Part shown: piece by piece, positions 6,508-13,032 of the stretch
Layout: every line of letters begins with the position of its first letter
Position numbering within the stretch: the stretch's first letter is position 1
Assembly: GCA_023434425.1 (NCBI GenBank)
Contig: JAEYSS010000215.1
Coordinates: forward strand, 1-13,173
Direction: 5' to 3'
Length of the DNA: 13,173 nucleotides
Source of the DNA: Pseudomonadota bacterium
GTDB taxonomy: Bacteria > Pseudomonadota > Alphaproteobacteria > Ferrovibrionales > Ferrovibrionaceae
The notes under the pieces: model-generated
Told to the model about the DNA's origin: nothing
The model's database searches: none
Seen by the model: only the letters and a program-made list of their open reading frames with translations
Position numbers and translations under genes: made by a program

Positions 6508-7899
6508 ATGTCGCTGTTCAAGAATCCGTTCGATGCCAGGGCCGACCTGTCCGCCTGTCCCTGCGGCGCGCATCGGTCGCTGGCCGCGCATAATGCCGAA
6601 CTGGCGATGCTGCAGCGCGACCAGCAGCTGGCCGTGGCGGCGGATGAGGAAAAGCGCCTGACCAATGCGGTCGACCAGGCCGTCGTCCGCGCCCTGATCC
6701 CCGACGACATGACCCGGCGCCGCGTGCTGCACACCCTCGGCGCCGGCACGCTGCTGGCTGCCGTCGAGCAGTTCTTCCCGCTCGCCACCGCGCGCGAGGT
6801 CTTCGCGCAGGACAAGGGGCCGCTGGAAAAGAAGGATCTCAAGGTCGGCTTCATCGCCATCACCTGCGCCACGCCGATCATCATGGCGCATCCGATGGGC
6901 TTCTATGCCAAGCATGGCCTGAATGTCGATGTGATCAAGACCGCCGGCTGGGCGGTGATCCGCGACAAGACCATCAACAAGGAATACGACGCCGCGCATA
7001 TGCTGTCGCCGATGCCGCTGGCGATCACCACCGGCAGCGGATCGAATCCGATCCCCTACACCATGCCGGCGGTGGAAAACATCAACGGCCAGGCGATCAC
7101 GCTGGCGATGAAGCACAAGGACAAGCGCGACCCGAAGTCGTGGAAGGGCTTCAAGCTCGCGGTGCCCTTCGATTACTCGATGCACAACTACCTGCTGCGC
7201 TACTATCTGGCCGAACACGGCATCGACCCGGATACCGACGTGCAGATCCGCGCCGTGCCGCCGCCGGAAATGGTGGCGAATCTGCGCGCCGACAATATCG
7301 ACGGCTTCCTGGCGCCCGATCCGGTCAACCAGCGCGCGGTCTATGACGGCGTCGGCTTCATCCACCTGCTGACCAAGGAGATCTGGGACGGCCATCCCTG
7401 CTGCGCCTTCGCCGCCAGCCAGGAATTCGTCACCTCGCAGCCCAACACCTATCGCGCCCTGCTGCGCGCCATCATCGAGGCCACCGCTTTTGCGACCAAG
7501 GCCGAGAACCGCAAGCAGATCGCCGAAGCCATCGCGCCGGCGGCCTATCTGAACCAGCCGGTGACGGTGGTCGAACAGGTGCTGACCGGCACTTACGCCG
7601 ACGGGCTTGGCAACATCAAGCGCGTGCCGGACCGCATCGACTTCGCGCCCTTCCCCTGGCAGAGCTTCGGCATCTGGATTCTCACGCAGATGAAGCGCTG
7701 GGGCCAGCTCAAGGGCGATGTCGATTACCAGAAGGTCGCCGAGCAGGTCTTCCTCGCCACCGATACGGCGAAGCTGATGCAGGATGTCGGCCTCACGGCG
7801 CCGTCGAGCCCGTACAAGACCTTCTCGGTGATGGGCAAGGCCTTCGATCCGAGCAAGCCGGCCGACTACGTCAACTCGTTCAAGATCAAGCGCGTCTAA
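6508..7899 (+). CDS. cynA: Cyanate/nitrate-type ABC transporter solute-binding protein (CynA/NrtA family), Tat-exported
   Basis: The 463-residue protein belongs to the NrtA/CmpA/CynA solute-binding family, which delivers nitrate, bicarbonate or cyanate to an ABC permease. ATG 6508 follows an excellent ribosome site, GGGGGAGAG, 7 bases upstream. The N-terminus is unusual: about 68 charged residues, including CPCGAHRS at 17-24, precede a twin-arginine-like signal TRRRVLHTLGAG (69-80) and a hydrophobic stretch ending near AREVFA (95-100). The mature domain shows LKVGFIAITCATPIIMAHPM (111-130), FYAKHGLNVDVIKTAGWAVI, AAHMLSPMPLAI and DGFLAPDPVNQRAVYDGVGF, all family landmarks. It is the first gene of a cynABDS operon, 21 bases before cynB. 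Cyanate rather than nitrate is inferred only from the cynS gene in the same operon. Confidence 0.92.
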   Translation: MSLFKNPFDARADLSACPCGAHRSLAAHNAELAMLQRDQQLAVAADEEKRLTNAVDQAVVRALIPDDMTRRRVLHTLGAGTLLAAVEQFFPLATAREVFAQDKGPLEKKDLKVGFIAITCATPIIMAHPMGFYAKHGLNVDVIKTAGWAVIRDKTINKEYDAAHMLSPMPLAITTGSGSNPIPYTMPAVENINGQAITLAMKHKDKRDPKSWKGFKLAVPFDYSMHNYLLRYYLAEHGIDPDTDVQIRAVPPPEMVANLRADNIDGFLAPDPVNQRAVYDGVGFIHLLTKEIWDGHPCCAFAASQEFVTSQPNTYRALLRAIIEATAFATKAENRKQIAEAIAPAAYLNQPVTVVEQVLTGTYADGLGNIKRVPDRIDFAPFPWQSFGIWILTQMKRWGQLKGDVDYQKVAEQVFLATDTAKLMQDVGLTAPSSPYKTFSVMGKAFDPSKPADYVNSFKIKRV

Positions 7900-7920
7900 A
7901 GTTCGCTCGGAGTATCGGGA

Positions 7921-8760
7921 ATGAAGATGTCGTTCCGCCTGCGCGCCGCCGTGGTTTCGGCGGCGCTGCTGGTGGCCCTGCTGGCGACCTGGCAGGTCGC
8001 CACCATGGGCGCCGGCCAGACCCAGGCCATGGATCCGGAATATGCCAAGCTGATGGGGCTGACCGCCACGCAGGGCAAGTCGGCGATGCCGGGTCCGCTG
8101 GATGTGGCGAAAATCCTCTGGGGCCATCTGGCCGATCCCTTCTACGTCAAGGGCCCGAACGACCAGGGTATCGGCATCCAGCTCAGCTATTCCGTCGGCC
8201 GCGTCGCGCTCGGCTTCGGTCTCGCCGTGCTGGTCGCCGTGCCGCTCGGCTTCCTGATTGGGCTCTCACCGCTGTTCCGCCAGGCGCTCGATCCCTTCAT
8301 TCAGGTCATGCGCCCGGTCTCGCCGCTGGCCTGGATGCCGCTGGCGCTCTACACGATCAAGGACAGCGCGATCTCCTCGATCTTTGTCATCTTTATCTGC
8401 TCGATCTGGCCGATGCTGACCAACACCGCTTTCGCCGTGGCCAATGTGCGGAAAGAGTGGCTCAACGTGGCGCGCACGCTGGAAGTCGGCACCTTCCGCA
8501 AGATATTCCGCGTCATCCTGCCGGCGGCGGCGCCCACCATCCTGACCGGCATGCGCATCTCGATCTCGATTGCCTGGCTGGTGATCGTGGCGGCAGAGAT
8601 GCTCGTCGGCGGCACCGGCATCGGCTACTTCGTGTGGAACGAGTGGAACAATCTGTCGATTGCCAATGTGATCAACGCCATCCTGTTCATCGGCGTGATC
8701 GGCATGCTGCTCGACCAGCTGCTCGGTTTCCTCACGCGTCTCGTCACCTTTACCGAGTAG
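7921..8760 (+). CDS. cynB: ABC transporter permease (CynB/NrtB family)
   Basis: This 279-residue inner-membrane permease has the single binding-protein-dependent transport domain of NrtB/SsuC-like proteins. A first helix at about 8-28 (RAAVVSAALLVALLATWQVA) leads to a periplasmic segment. Further helices lie at about 92-117, 131-147, 150-170, 208-232 and 250-272. RPVSPLAWMPLALY (131-144) is typical of the family. The cytoplasmic EAA-type loop that docks on the ATPase is EWLNVARTLEVGTFRKIF followed by RVILPAAAPTILTGMR (179-212). ATG 7921 has GGAG eight bases upstream. It probably works as a homodimer with CynD ATPase subunits, moving substrate from CynA to the cytoplasm for CynS. It lies 21 bases after cynA and 4 bases before cynD, consistent with one transcript. 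Confidence 0.93.
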   Translation: MKMSFRLRAAVVSAALLVALLATWQVATMGAGQTQAMDPEYAKLMGLTATQGKSAMPGPLDVAKILWGHLADPFYVKGPNDQGIGIQLSYSVGRVALGFGLAVLVAVPLGFLIGLSPLFRQALDPFIQVMRPVSPLAWMPLALYTIKDSAISSIFVIFICSIWPMLTNTAFAVANVRKEWLNVARTLEVGTFRKIFRVILPAAAPTILTGMRISISIAWLVIVAAEMLVGGTGIGYFVWNEWNNLSIANVINAILFIGVIGMLLDQLLGFLTRLVTFTE

Positions 8761-8764
8761 TCGC

Positions 8765-9616
8765 ATGAGCCAGCATTTCATTTCCGTCGAAGCGCTCAAG
8801 CGCCAGTTCCCCGGCAACGACCAGGCGGTGTTCGACGACCTGTGGTTCGGCATCGACAAGGGCGAGTTCGTCTGCGTCATCGGCCATTCCGGCTGCGGCA
8901 AGACCACCGTGCTGAATGTCATGGCCGGGCTGGATCACGCCACCGCCGGCGGGATTATCTTTGACGGCAAGGCGATCGAAGGCCCGAGTCTCGATCGCGC
9001 CGTGGTGTTCCAGGGCCATGCCCTGATGCCGTGGATGACCGTACTGGAAAACGTGGTCTTCGCGGTGCAGTCGCGCTGGCCGCAATGGACCAAATTCCAG
9101 GCCGCCGAACATGCGCGCAAATATATCGCCATGGTCAATCTGGCCGGCGCCGAGAACAAGAAGCCGTCCCAGCTTTCGGGCGGCATGAAGCAGCGCGTCG
9201 GCATCGCGCGCGCGCTCAGCATCGAGCCGAAGACGCTGCTGATGGACGAACCGTTTTCGGCGCTGGATGCACTCACCCGTGGGACTTTACAAGACGAGGT
9301 GCTGCGCATCCGCGCCACCACCAATCTCACCGTCTTCATGATCACGCATGACGTGGACGAGGCGATCCTGCTGGCCGACCGTATCGTGCTGATGACCAAC
9401 GGGCCCGGCGCGCGCATTGCCGAGATTCTGGTCAACACGCTGCCGCGCACGCGCACGCGCGAGACCCTGCACCAGCTCGCCGACTACTACCCGATGCGCA
9501 ACCACCTGCTCGATTTCCTGGTCCGGCGCTCGAAGAATTTCGTGCCGCCGCCGAACTGGGATGCCAGACGTCCGCCACAGATCAGAGCCACCGCCACCGG
9601 CGTGGCCGCAGAGTAA
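8765..9616 (+). CDS. cynD: ABC transporter ATP-binding protein (CynD/NrtD family)
   Basis: The 283-residue ATPase has all ABC signatures: Walker A GHSGCGKT (40-47), Q-loop glutamine in VVFQGHALMPW (Gln83), signature LSGGMKQ (137-143), Walker B TLLMDEP (157-163), D-loop SALDAL (165-170) and H-loop ITHDVDEA (His195). GHALMPWMTVLENV is typical of the nitrate/sulfonate/taurine group. The C-terminal 60 residues extend past the core, as in single-domain NrtD/CynD proteins. There is no fused solute-binding domain, unlike NrtC. ATG 8765 comes four bases after the cynB stop, so the two are probably translationally coupled. It powers import through CynB. Confidence 0.94.
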   Translation: MSQHFISVEALKRQFPGNDQAVFDDLWFGIDKGEFVCVIGHSGCGKTTVLNVMAGLDHATAGGIIFDGKAIEGPSLDRAVVFQGHALMPWMTVLENVVFAVQSRWPQWTKFQAAEHARKYIAMVNLAGAENKKPSQLSGGMKQRVGIARALSIEPKTLLMDEPFSALDALTRGTLQDEVLRIRATTNLTVFMITHDVDEAILLADRIVLMTNGPGARIAEILVNTLPRTRTRETLHQLADYYPMRNHLLDFLVRRSKNFVPPPNWDARRPPQIRATATGVAAE

Positions 9617-9646
9617 AAACCAACCAGAAAGCACGAGGAGAGACCC

Positions 9647-10096
9647 GTGAAGCGCGAAGCCGTTACCGAAAAGATCTGCGACGCAAAACGCATGAAAGGC
9701 CTGACCTGGAAGGCGATTGCCAAGAAGGTCGATCCGAAGGAGTCGCATATCCTGATCACCGCCGCTCTGCTCGGCCAGATGAAGCTGGAGCCGGCCCAGG
9801 CTGCGAAAGCGGCCAAACTGCTCGGCCTGAGCAAGATGGAAGAAAAGCTGCTCTGCGAGATTCCCTATCGCGGCTCGCTGCCGCCGGGTCCGCCGACCGA
9901 TCCGACCGTCTATCGCTTCTATGAACTGGTGCAGGTCTATGGCACCACCTGGAAGGAGCTGATCCACGAAGAATTCGGCGACGGCATCATGTCGGCAATC
10001 GATTTCAACATGACGATGGAGCGCCTGCCCGATCCGAAGGGCGACCGCGTCAAGATCGTGATGACCGGCAAGTATCTCGAATACAAGCGCTACTAA
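9647..10096 (+). CDS. cynS: Cyanate hydratase (cyanase)
   Basis: The 149-residue cytoplasmic enzyme converts cyanate plus bicarbonate to ammonia and CO2, via carbamate. The N-terminal helical domain (about 1-75) has the DNA-binding-like fold of cyanases. The catalytic domain contains TDPTVYRFYELVQVYGTTW (84-102) and EEFGDGIMSAIDF (108-120). The three catalytic residues known from the E. coli enzyme are all present: Arg90, Glu93 and Ser116 (R96, E99 and S122 in E. coli). The protein ends GKYLEYKRY, matching the family end GKYLP. Length is close to the E. coli enzyme (156), so it should form the usual decamer. It starts with GTG at 9647 behind AGGAGAG (9636-9642), 30 bases after cynD. It is the last gene of the operon and the one that fixes the operon's function as cyanate assimilation. 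Confidence 0.97.
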   Translation: MKREAVTEKICDAKRMKGLTWKAIAKKVDPKESHILITAALLGQMKLEPAQAAKAAKLLGLSKMEEKLLCEIPYRGSLPPGPPTDPTVYRFYELVQVYGTTWKELIHEEFGDGIMSAIDFNMTMERLPDPKGDRVKIVMTGKYLEYKRY

Positions 10097-10108
10097 GTTT
10101 GCGCGCCG

Positions 10109-10128
10109 CTGAAGGCATCACCCTTCAG
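10109..10128 (+). other. Small hairpin after cynS
   Basis: CTGAAGG (10109-10115) and CCTTCAG (10122-10128) form a perfect 7-bp stem around CATCAC, 12 bases after the cynS stop. There is no T-run, so it more likely protects the 3' end or assists the stronger terminator that follows. Confidence 0.45.
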
Positions 10129-10144
10129 AAGGCCGGCGGTTGAG

Positions 10145-10180
10145 AAAAGCGGGATGCCGTCACAGGCATGCCGCTTTTTT
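10145..10180 (+). terminator. Rho-independent terminator of cynABDS
   Basis: AAAAGCGGGATGCC (10145-10158) pairs with GGCATGCCGCTTTT (10165-10178), 13 of 14 positions, around a GTCACA loop, and the right arm runs into six T residues. The A-run on the left lets it work on the other strand too, although no minus-strand gene ends here. Confidence 0.85.
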
Positions 10181-10192
10181 CTTGCCGGTATC

Positions 10193-10209
10193 TGCACGCG
10201 GACGGTGCG
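10193..10209. promoter_or_regulatory. NtrC-like dyad upstream of chemoreceptor gene
   Basis: TGCACGCGGACGGTGCG matches 10 of the 12 defined positions of the NtrC site TGCACC-N5-GGTGCA. Its centre is about 67 bases before the start expected from the nearby -24/-12 promoter. NtrC activates sigma-54 promoters under nitrogen limitation, so the site fits a nitrogen-controlled receptor. GC-rich DNA can yield such matches by chance. Confidence 0.45.
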
Positions 10210-10242
10210 CATAGTGTCGCACCCGCCTCCCAAACGTGCTCT

Positions 10243-10258
10243 TGGCACGGATCATGCT
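10243..10258 (+). promoter_or_regulatory. Sigma-54 (-24/-12) promoter of the NIT chemoreceptor gene
   Basis: TGGCACGGATCATGCT differs from the sigma-54 consensus TGGCAC-N5-TTGC(A/T) at only one position (A for the first T of the -12 box). The key GG (10244-10245) and GC (10256-10257) are correctly spaced. Transcription is expected near 10268, leaving about 41 bases before the ATG. It lies after the cyn terminator, so the receptor gene is an independent unit. Confidence 0.75.
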
Positions 10259-10282
10259 TCGATATTCAGCAGAAATGGCAGC

Positions 10283-10297
10283 ATCGCAAAATGCGAT
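10283..10297 (+). other. Leader hairpin abutting the chemoreceptor ribosome site
   Basis: ATCGCA (10283-10288) and TGCGAT (10292-10297) form a perfect 6-bp stem with an AAA loop. The ribosome binding sequence AGGGG begins at the very next base. If transcription starts near 10268, the stem lies in the leader and could tune translation. Confidence 0.4.
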
Positions 10298-10308
10298 AGG
10301 GGTGGCGT

Positions 10309-12474
10309 ATGGCGGGTATTGGCAACAGCAGGTCGCGCAGTCTGTCCGCGCTCGGTTTCGTCGGTCATGCCGCCAGCCAGATGTTCGAGGCGCGCCAGCT
10401 GGCCGCGGAAGCGCCGGCCGCCGCCAAAGCCATCGCCTATGCCACGGCAGCCGGTGCGCTGTGTCACGACCTGCAGCGCGAGCGCGGCTCCAGCGCACTC
10501 TTTCTCGGCAGCGGCGGCACGGAATTCCGCGACCAGCTGAAGGCGGCGCGCGGCAGCGTGGATGAAAAGGTACTGGCGCTGCGGGCCGCGCTGCAGGCCT
10601 GCCACGATACGCCTGCCCTGCAGGATCTGGTCAGGGCCGGCGCGGTGCTGAGCAGTCTGCTCGATTCCGCCCGTACCGCGCGCGACAGCATCGACCGGCT
10701 CGGCGTCACCACGCAGCAATCCTTTGTCAACTGGACCGCGCCCATCCGCCAGGCGCTCGATAGCGTGCGCAGCCTGGGCTACATGCTGCAGAACATGGCG
10801 ATTGCGCGCGGGCTGGACGCCTATCTCGCGCTGCTGGAGGGGCTGGAGAAATCGGCGCAGGAACGCGCCACGGGCTCTGCCGCGCTGGCAGCGGGCAAAT
10901 TCGAACTGGCCGTGTTTCAGCGGCTGATGAGTCTGGGATTCCTGCAGGAGGCCGACTTCGCGGTGTTCCGGTCGCATGCCGGCAGGGCGCAGATCGCCGC
11001 CTTCGACGAGGTGAGCGCCGGCCCGGCCTTCGCCGAAGTCGCCAAATTGCGCGCCGCGATCTACGACGGCTATGCGCACGGGAATTCCACCGGCGGCATC
11101 ACGGCACCGCACTGGTTCGAGGTCACCACGCGGCGCATCGACCAGATCGTGCGCGTGCGTGATCGCGTCGCCGAAGATCTGCGCGCCGCCTGCGCCGCGC
11201 TGCTGGCACAGAAGCCCGACCGCATGGCCGGTGTGTTCGGCGTCTGCCTGCTGCTCGGCCTGCCGGTGATCGCGCTGTCCGGTCTGCTGGTCGGTGGCGG
11301 CGGACGCCTTGCGCAGCTGCGACAGTCCTGGCGCGACTGGCAGCACGGCCTGCAGGCGCGGCGCAAAGCCTCGCGCGACCGGCAGGTTCTGCGCGATGGC
11401 GAGCAGCTCAAACGCGCCGAGGCGGAAGCGCGCGAACGCGTCTCGGCGGCCGAGGTTACCGACCTGGTCAACCGGCTGCTGGCCGGCGATCTCGGCAGCC
11501 GGCTGTCGCAGGAGGGCAAGAGCGGCTTCTTTCTTGAGATCAGCCAGCAGCTCAATCGGTTTGCGGCCATGCTGCAGACCATGATGGACGAGATGGCGCT
11601 GGTGACGGCGGCCTTGGGCGCCGGCGATCTGAGCCGGCAGGTGCGTGGCGACTATGCCGGGCTCTTCGCGCAACTGAAGGACAGCACCAATGCGATGGCC
11701 GGGCTGATCGGCGATTTCTCCGCCCGGCTCGCGGAAAGCGCAGCAGCAGTGAAAACCGCGTCGGCCGAGATTTCGTCAGGCAGCCTTGACCTCGCCCAGC
11801 GCAGCGAAAGCCAGGCAGCGGCGCTGGAGCAAACAGCCGCGACGATGCAGCAGATCACCGCGACGGTGAAGCAGAATGCCGACAGCGCCGTGCGCGCCGA
11901 CGGGCTCAGTCACACTGCGCGCGACACGGCGGTCGCCAGCGGCGAGGTGGTACAGGGCGTGATCGTGGCCATGCGGCAGATCGAGCAGAGCGCCGCCAGG
12001 ATCGGCGACATCATCGCGGTGATGAACGAAATCGCCTTCCAGACCAATCTGCTGGCGCTGAATGCCAGTGTGGAAGCCGCGCGCGCCGGCGATGCCGGCA
12101 AGGGCTTTGCCGTCGTGGCGCATGAGGTGCGCGCGCTGGCGCAGCGTTCGGCCAATGCGGCCAAGGAAATCAAAAGCCTGATCGAGGCGTCGAACGGCCA
12201 TGTGCGCAGCGGGGCGGCGCTGGTGGAGCAGGCCGGCGCGTCGCTGAACGATGTGAATGCCGCGATCCAGGGCGTCTCGGACATCATCGCCGAAATCGCC
12301 GCCGCCAGCCGCGAACAGGCGACCGGCGTCGAGCAGGTCAGCATGGCGGTCACGCAGATGGATGAGGCGACGCAACGGAATGCCGCGCTGGTCGAGGAAA
12401 CCACGGCCTCGGCGCAGGCGCTGGCGCACCAGTCGACCGAACTGGCCGAGCTGGTCGGATTCTTCAGGCGGTGA
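10309..12474 (+). CDS. Methyl-accepting chemotaxis protein with NIT (nitrate/nitrite-type) sensor domain
   Basis: The 721-residue chemoreceptor has a helical N-terminal sensor region (about 37-290) beginning with LQRERGSSALFL (55-66), the signature of the NIT domain that binds nitrate/nitrite in NasR and related receptors. One hydrophobic segment follows (about 306-330, GVCLLLGLPVIALSGLLVGG). Next come a charged linker (331-380) and two HAMP-like repeats with LLAGDLGSRLS (390-400) and LGAGDLSRQV (436-445). The signalling domain contains the conserved hairpin tip EIAFQTNLLALNASVEAARA (574-593), which contacts CheA and CheW. There is no C-terminal receptor-methylase pentapeptide. An in-frame TAG at 10297-10299 fixes the start at 10309; AGGGG lies six bases before it. 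No transmembrane helix precedes the NIT domain, which is unusual. It sits after the cyn operon and has its own sigma-54-type promoter. Confidence 0.92.
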   Translation: MAGIGNSRSRSLSALGFVGHAASQMFEARQLAAEAPAAAKAIAYATAAGALCHDLQRERGSSALFLGSGGTEFRDQLKAARGSVDEKVLALRAALQACHDTPALQDLVRAGAVLSSLLDSARTARDSIDRLGVTTQQSFVNWTAPIRQALDSVRSLGYMLQNMAIARGLDAYLALLEGLEKSAQERATGSAALAAGKFELAVFQRLMSLGFLQEADFAVFRSHAGRAQIAAFDEVSAGPAFAEVAKLRAAIYDGYAHGNSTGGITAPHWFEVTTRRIDQIVRVRDRVAEDLRAACAALLAQKPDRMAGVFGVCLLLGLPVIALSGLLVGGGGRLAQLRQSWRDWQHGLQARRKASRDRQVLRDGEQLKRAEAEARERVSAAEVTDLVNRLLAGDLGSRLSQEGKSGFFLEISQQLNRFAAMLQTMMDEMALVTAALGAGDLSRQVRGDYAGLFAQLKDSTNAMAGLIGDFSARLAESAAAVKTASAEISSGSLDLAQRSESQAAALEQTAATMQQITATVKQNADSAVRADGLSHTARDTAVASGEVVQGVIVAMRQIEQSAARIGDIIAVMNEIAFQTNLLALNASVEAARAGDAGKGFAVVAHEVRALAQRSANAAKEIKSLIEASNGHVRSGAALVEQAGASLNDVNAAIQGVSDIIAEIAAASREQATGVEQVSMAVTQMDEATQRNAALVEETTASAQALAHQSTELAELVGFFRR

Positions 12475-12570
12475 ATAATATTATATGCGGGATAAGTTGT
12501 GCTTTGGAGGTGTGTGTGATGCGACGCTGAGTTAGCGTCCCTCAAAATACTTTGAAAATGGGGGGGCGCT
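12475..12570 (+). promoter_or_regulatory. AT-rich leader with three dyads before the orphan gene
   Basis: Base composition drops immediately after the chemoreceptor stop. There is a perfect palindrome ATAATATTAT (12475-12484), an inverted repeat GACGCT-GAGTT-AGCGTC (12523-12539), and TCAAA-ATAC-TTTGA (12542-12555) just upstream of the gene's ribosome site. GGAGG at 12506-12510 is properly spaced to a three-codon frame, Met-Arg-Arg-stop (12519-12530). No clear -35/-10 promoter was identified. Confidence 0.45.
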
Positions 12571-13017
12571 ATGGATCCAATTACAATTCTCGGTGTGATT
12601 GGCAGTGTGGCAAGCATCATATCTCTGTTTAAAACAGAGAATCGTCCCATCACAACGCAACAGGTAACTCAGCTGGTCATTCAGAACAGCATACGTGAAG
12701 TGCCTGATGGTGCTGTGCTAAGGCGCGAGAGCATCCTCGATAAGACGAGTGAAGGTCAACTGCATGATTTAGTTGATGCTTTGATTTCTATGGACAGTAT
12801 TTATGAGCAATACTTTCGGAGGATTAAGCAGTGTCAATTGGCGTATTCTGAAGCAATTGAAACGGCTGATCTGAATTCGGAAATCGAGGACGCTTATCAA
12901 ATTGCACGTCGTTGTATTTGTCGTGCGCTTGCTATGATTAGAACGCACCATAACGGAGTGCTGCCTGCAAAATACAGGGGCCTCTACAACGCCTTCAATT
13001 GCTTCGATTTGAGATAG
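12571..13017 (+). CDS. Hypothetical protein, 148 residues, low-GC, hydrophobic N-terminus
   Basis: I do not recognise this family. It begins with MDPITILGVIGSVASIISLF (1-20), one uncharged helix that could insert in or lie on a membrane. A polar stretch follows, with TTQQVTQLVIQNSIREVPDG (28-47). The rest is mostly predicted helix: DLVDALISMDSIYEQYFRRI at about 66-85, then EIEDAYQIARRCICRALAMI at 104-123. There are four cysteines (88, 115, 117, 144) but no metal-site pattern or catalytic motif. G+C is about 45% in the coding part against roughly two thirds in neighbouring genes, with different codon use (ATT, TTT, GAT-rich), indicating recent transfer. A G7 tract (12560-12566) lies 4 bases before the ATG and serves as, or interrupts, the ribosome site. 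It ends 15 bases before the convergent RcnB-like gene. It is judged a real gene because the frame is intact in AT-rich DNA. Confidence 0.65.
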   Translation: MDPITILGVIGSVASIISLFKTENRPITTQQVTQLVIQNSIREVPDGAVLRRESILDKTSEGQLHDLVDALISMDSIYEQYFRRIKQCQLAYSEAIETADLNSEIEDAYQIARRCICRALAMIRTHHNGVLPAKYRGLYNAFNCFDLR

Positions 13018-13032
13018 AAGTTCGCGCCCAGT

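Noticed and set aside
6352..8127. A 591-codon minus-strand frame opposite cynA and the start of cynB
   Set aside because: It lies antisense to cynA, has His/Arg/Gly-rich composition with no domain, and would cover the sigma-54 promoter of cynA.
10252..11673. A 473-codon minus-strand frame opposite the chemoreceptor
   Set aside because: It is antisense to the NIT receptor, shows no recognisable motif, and has the composition of a shadow frame.
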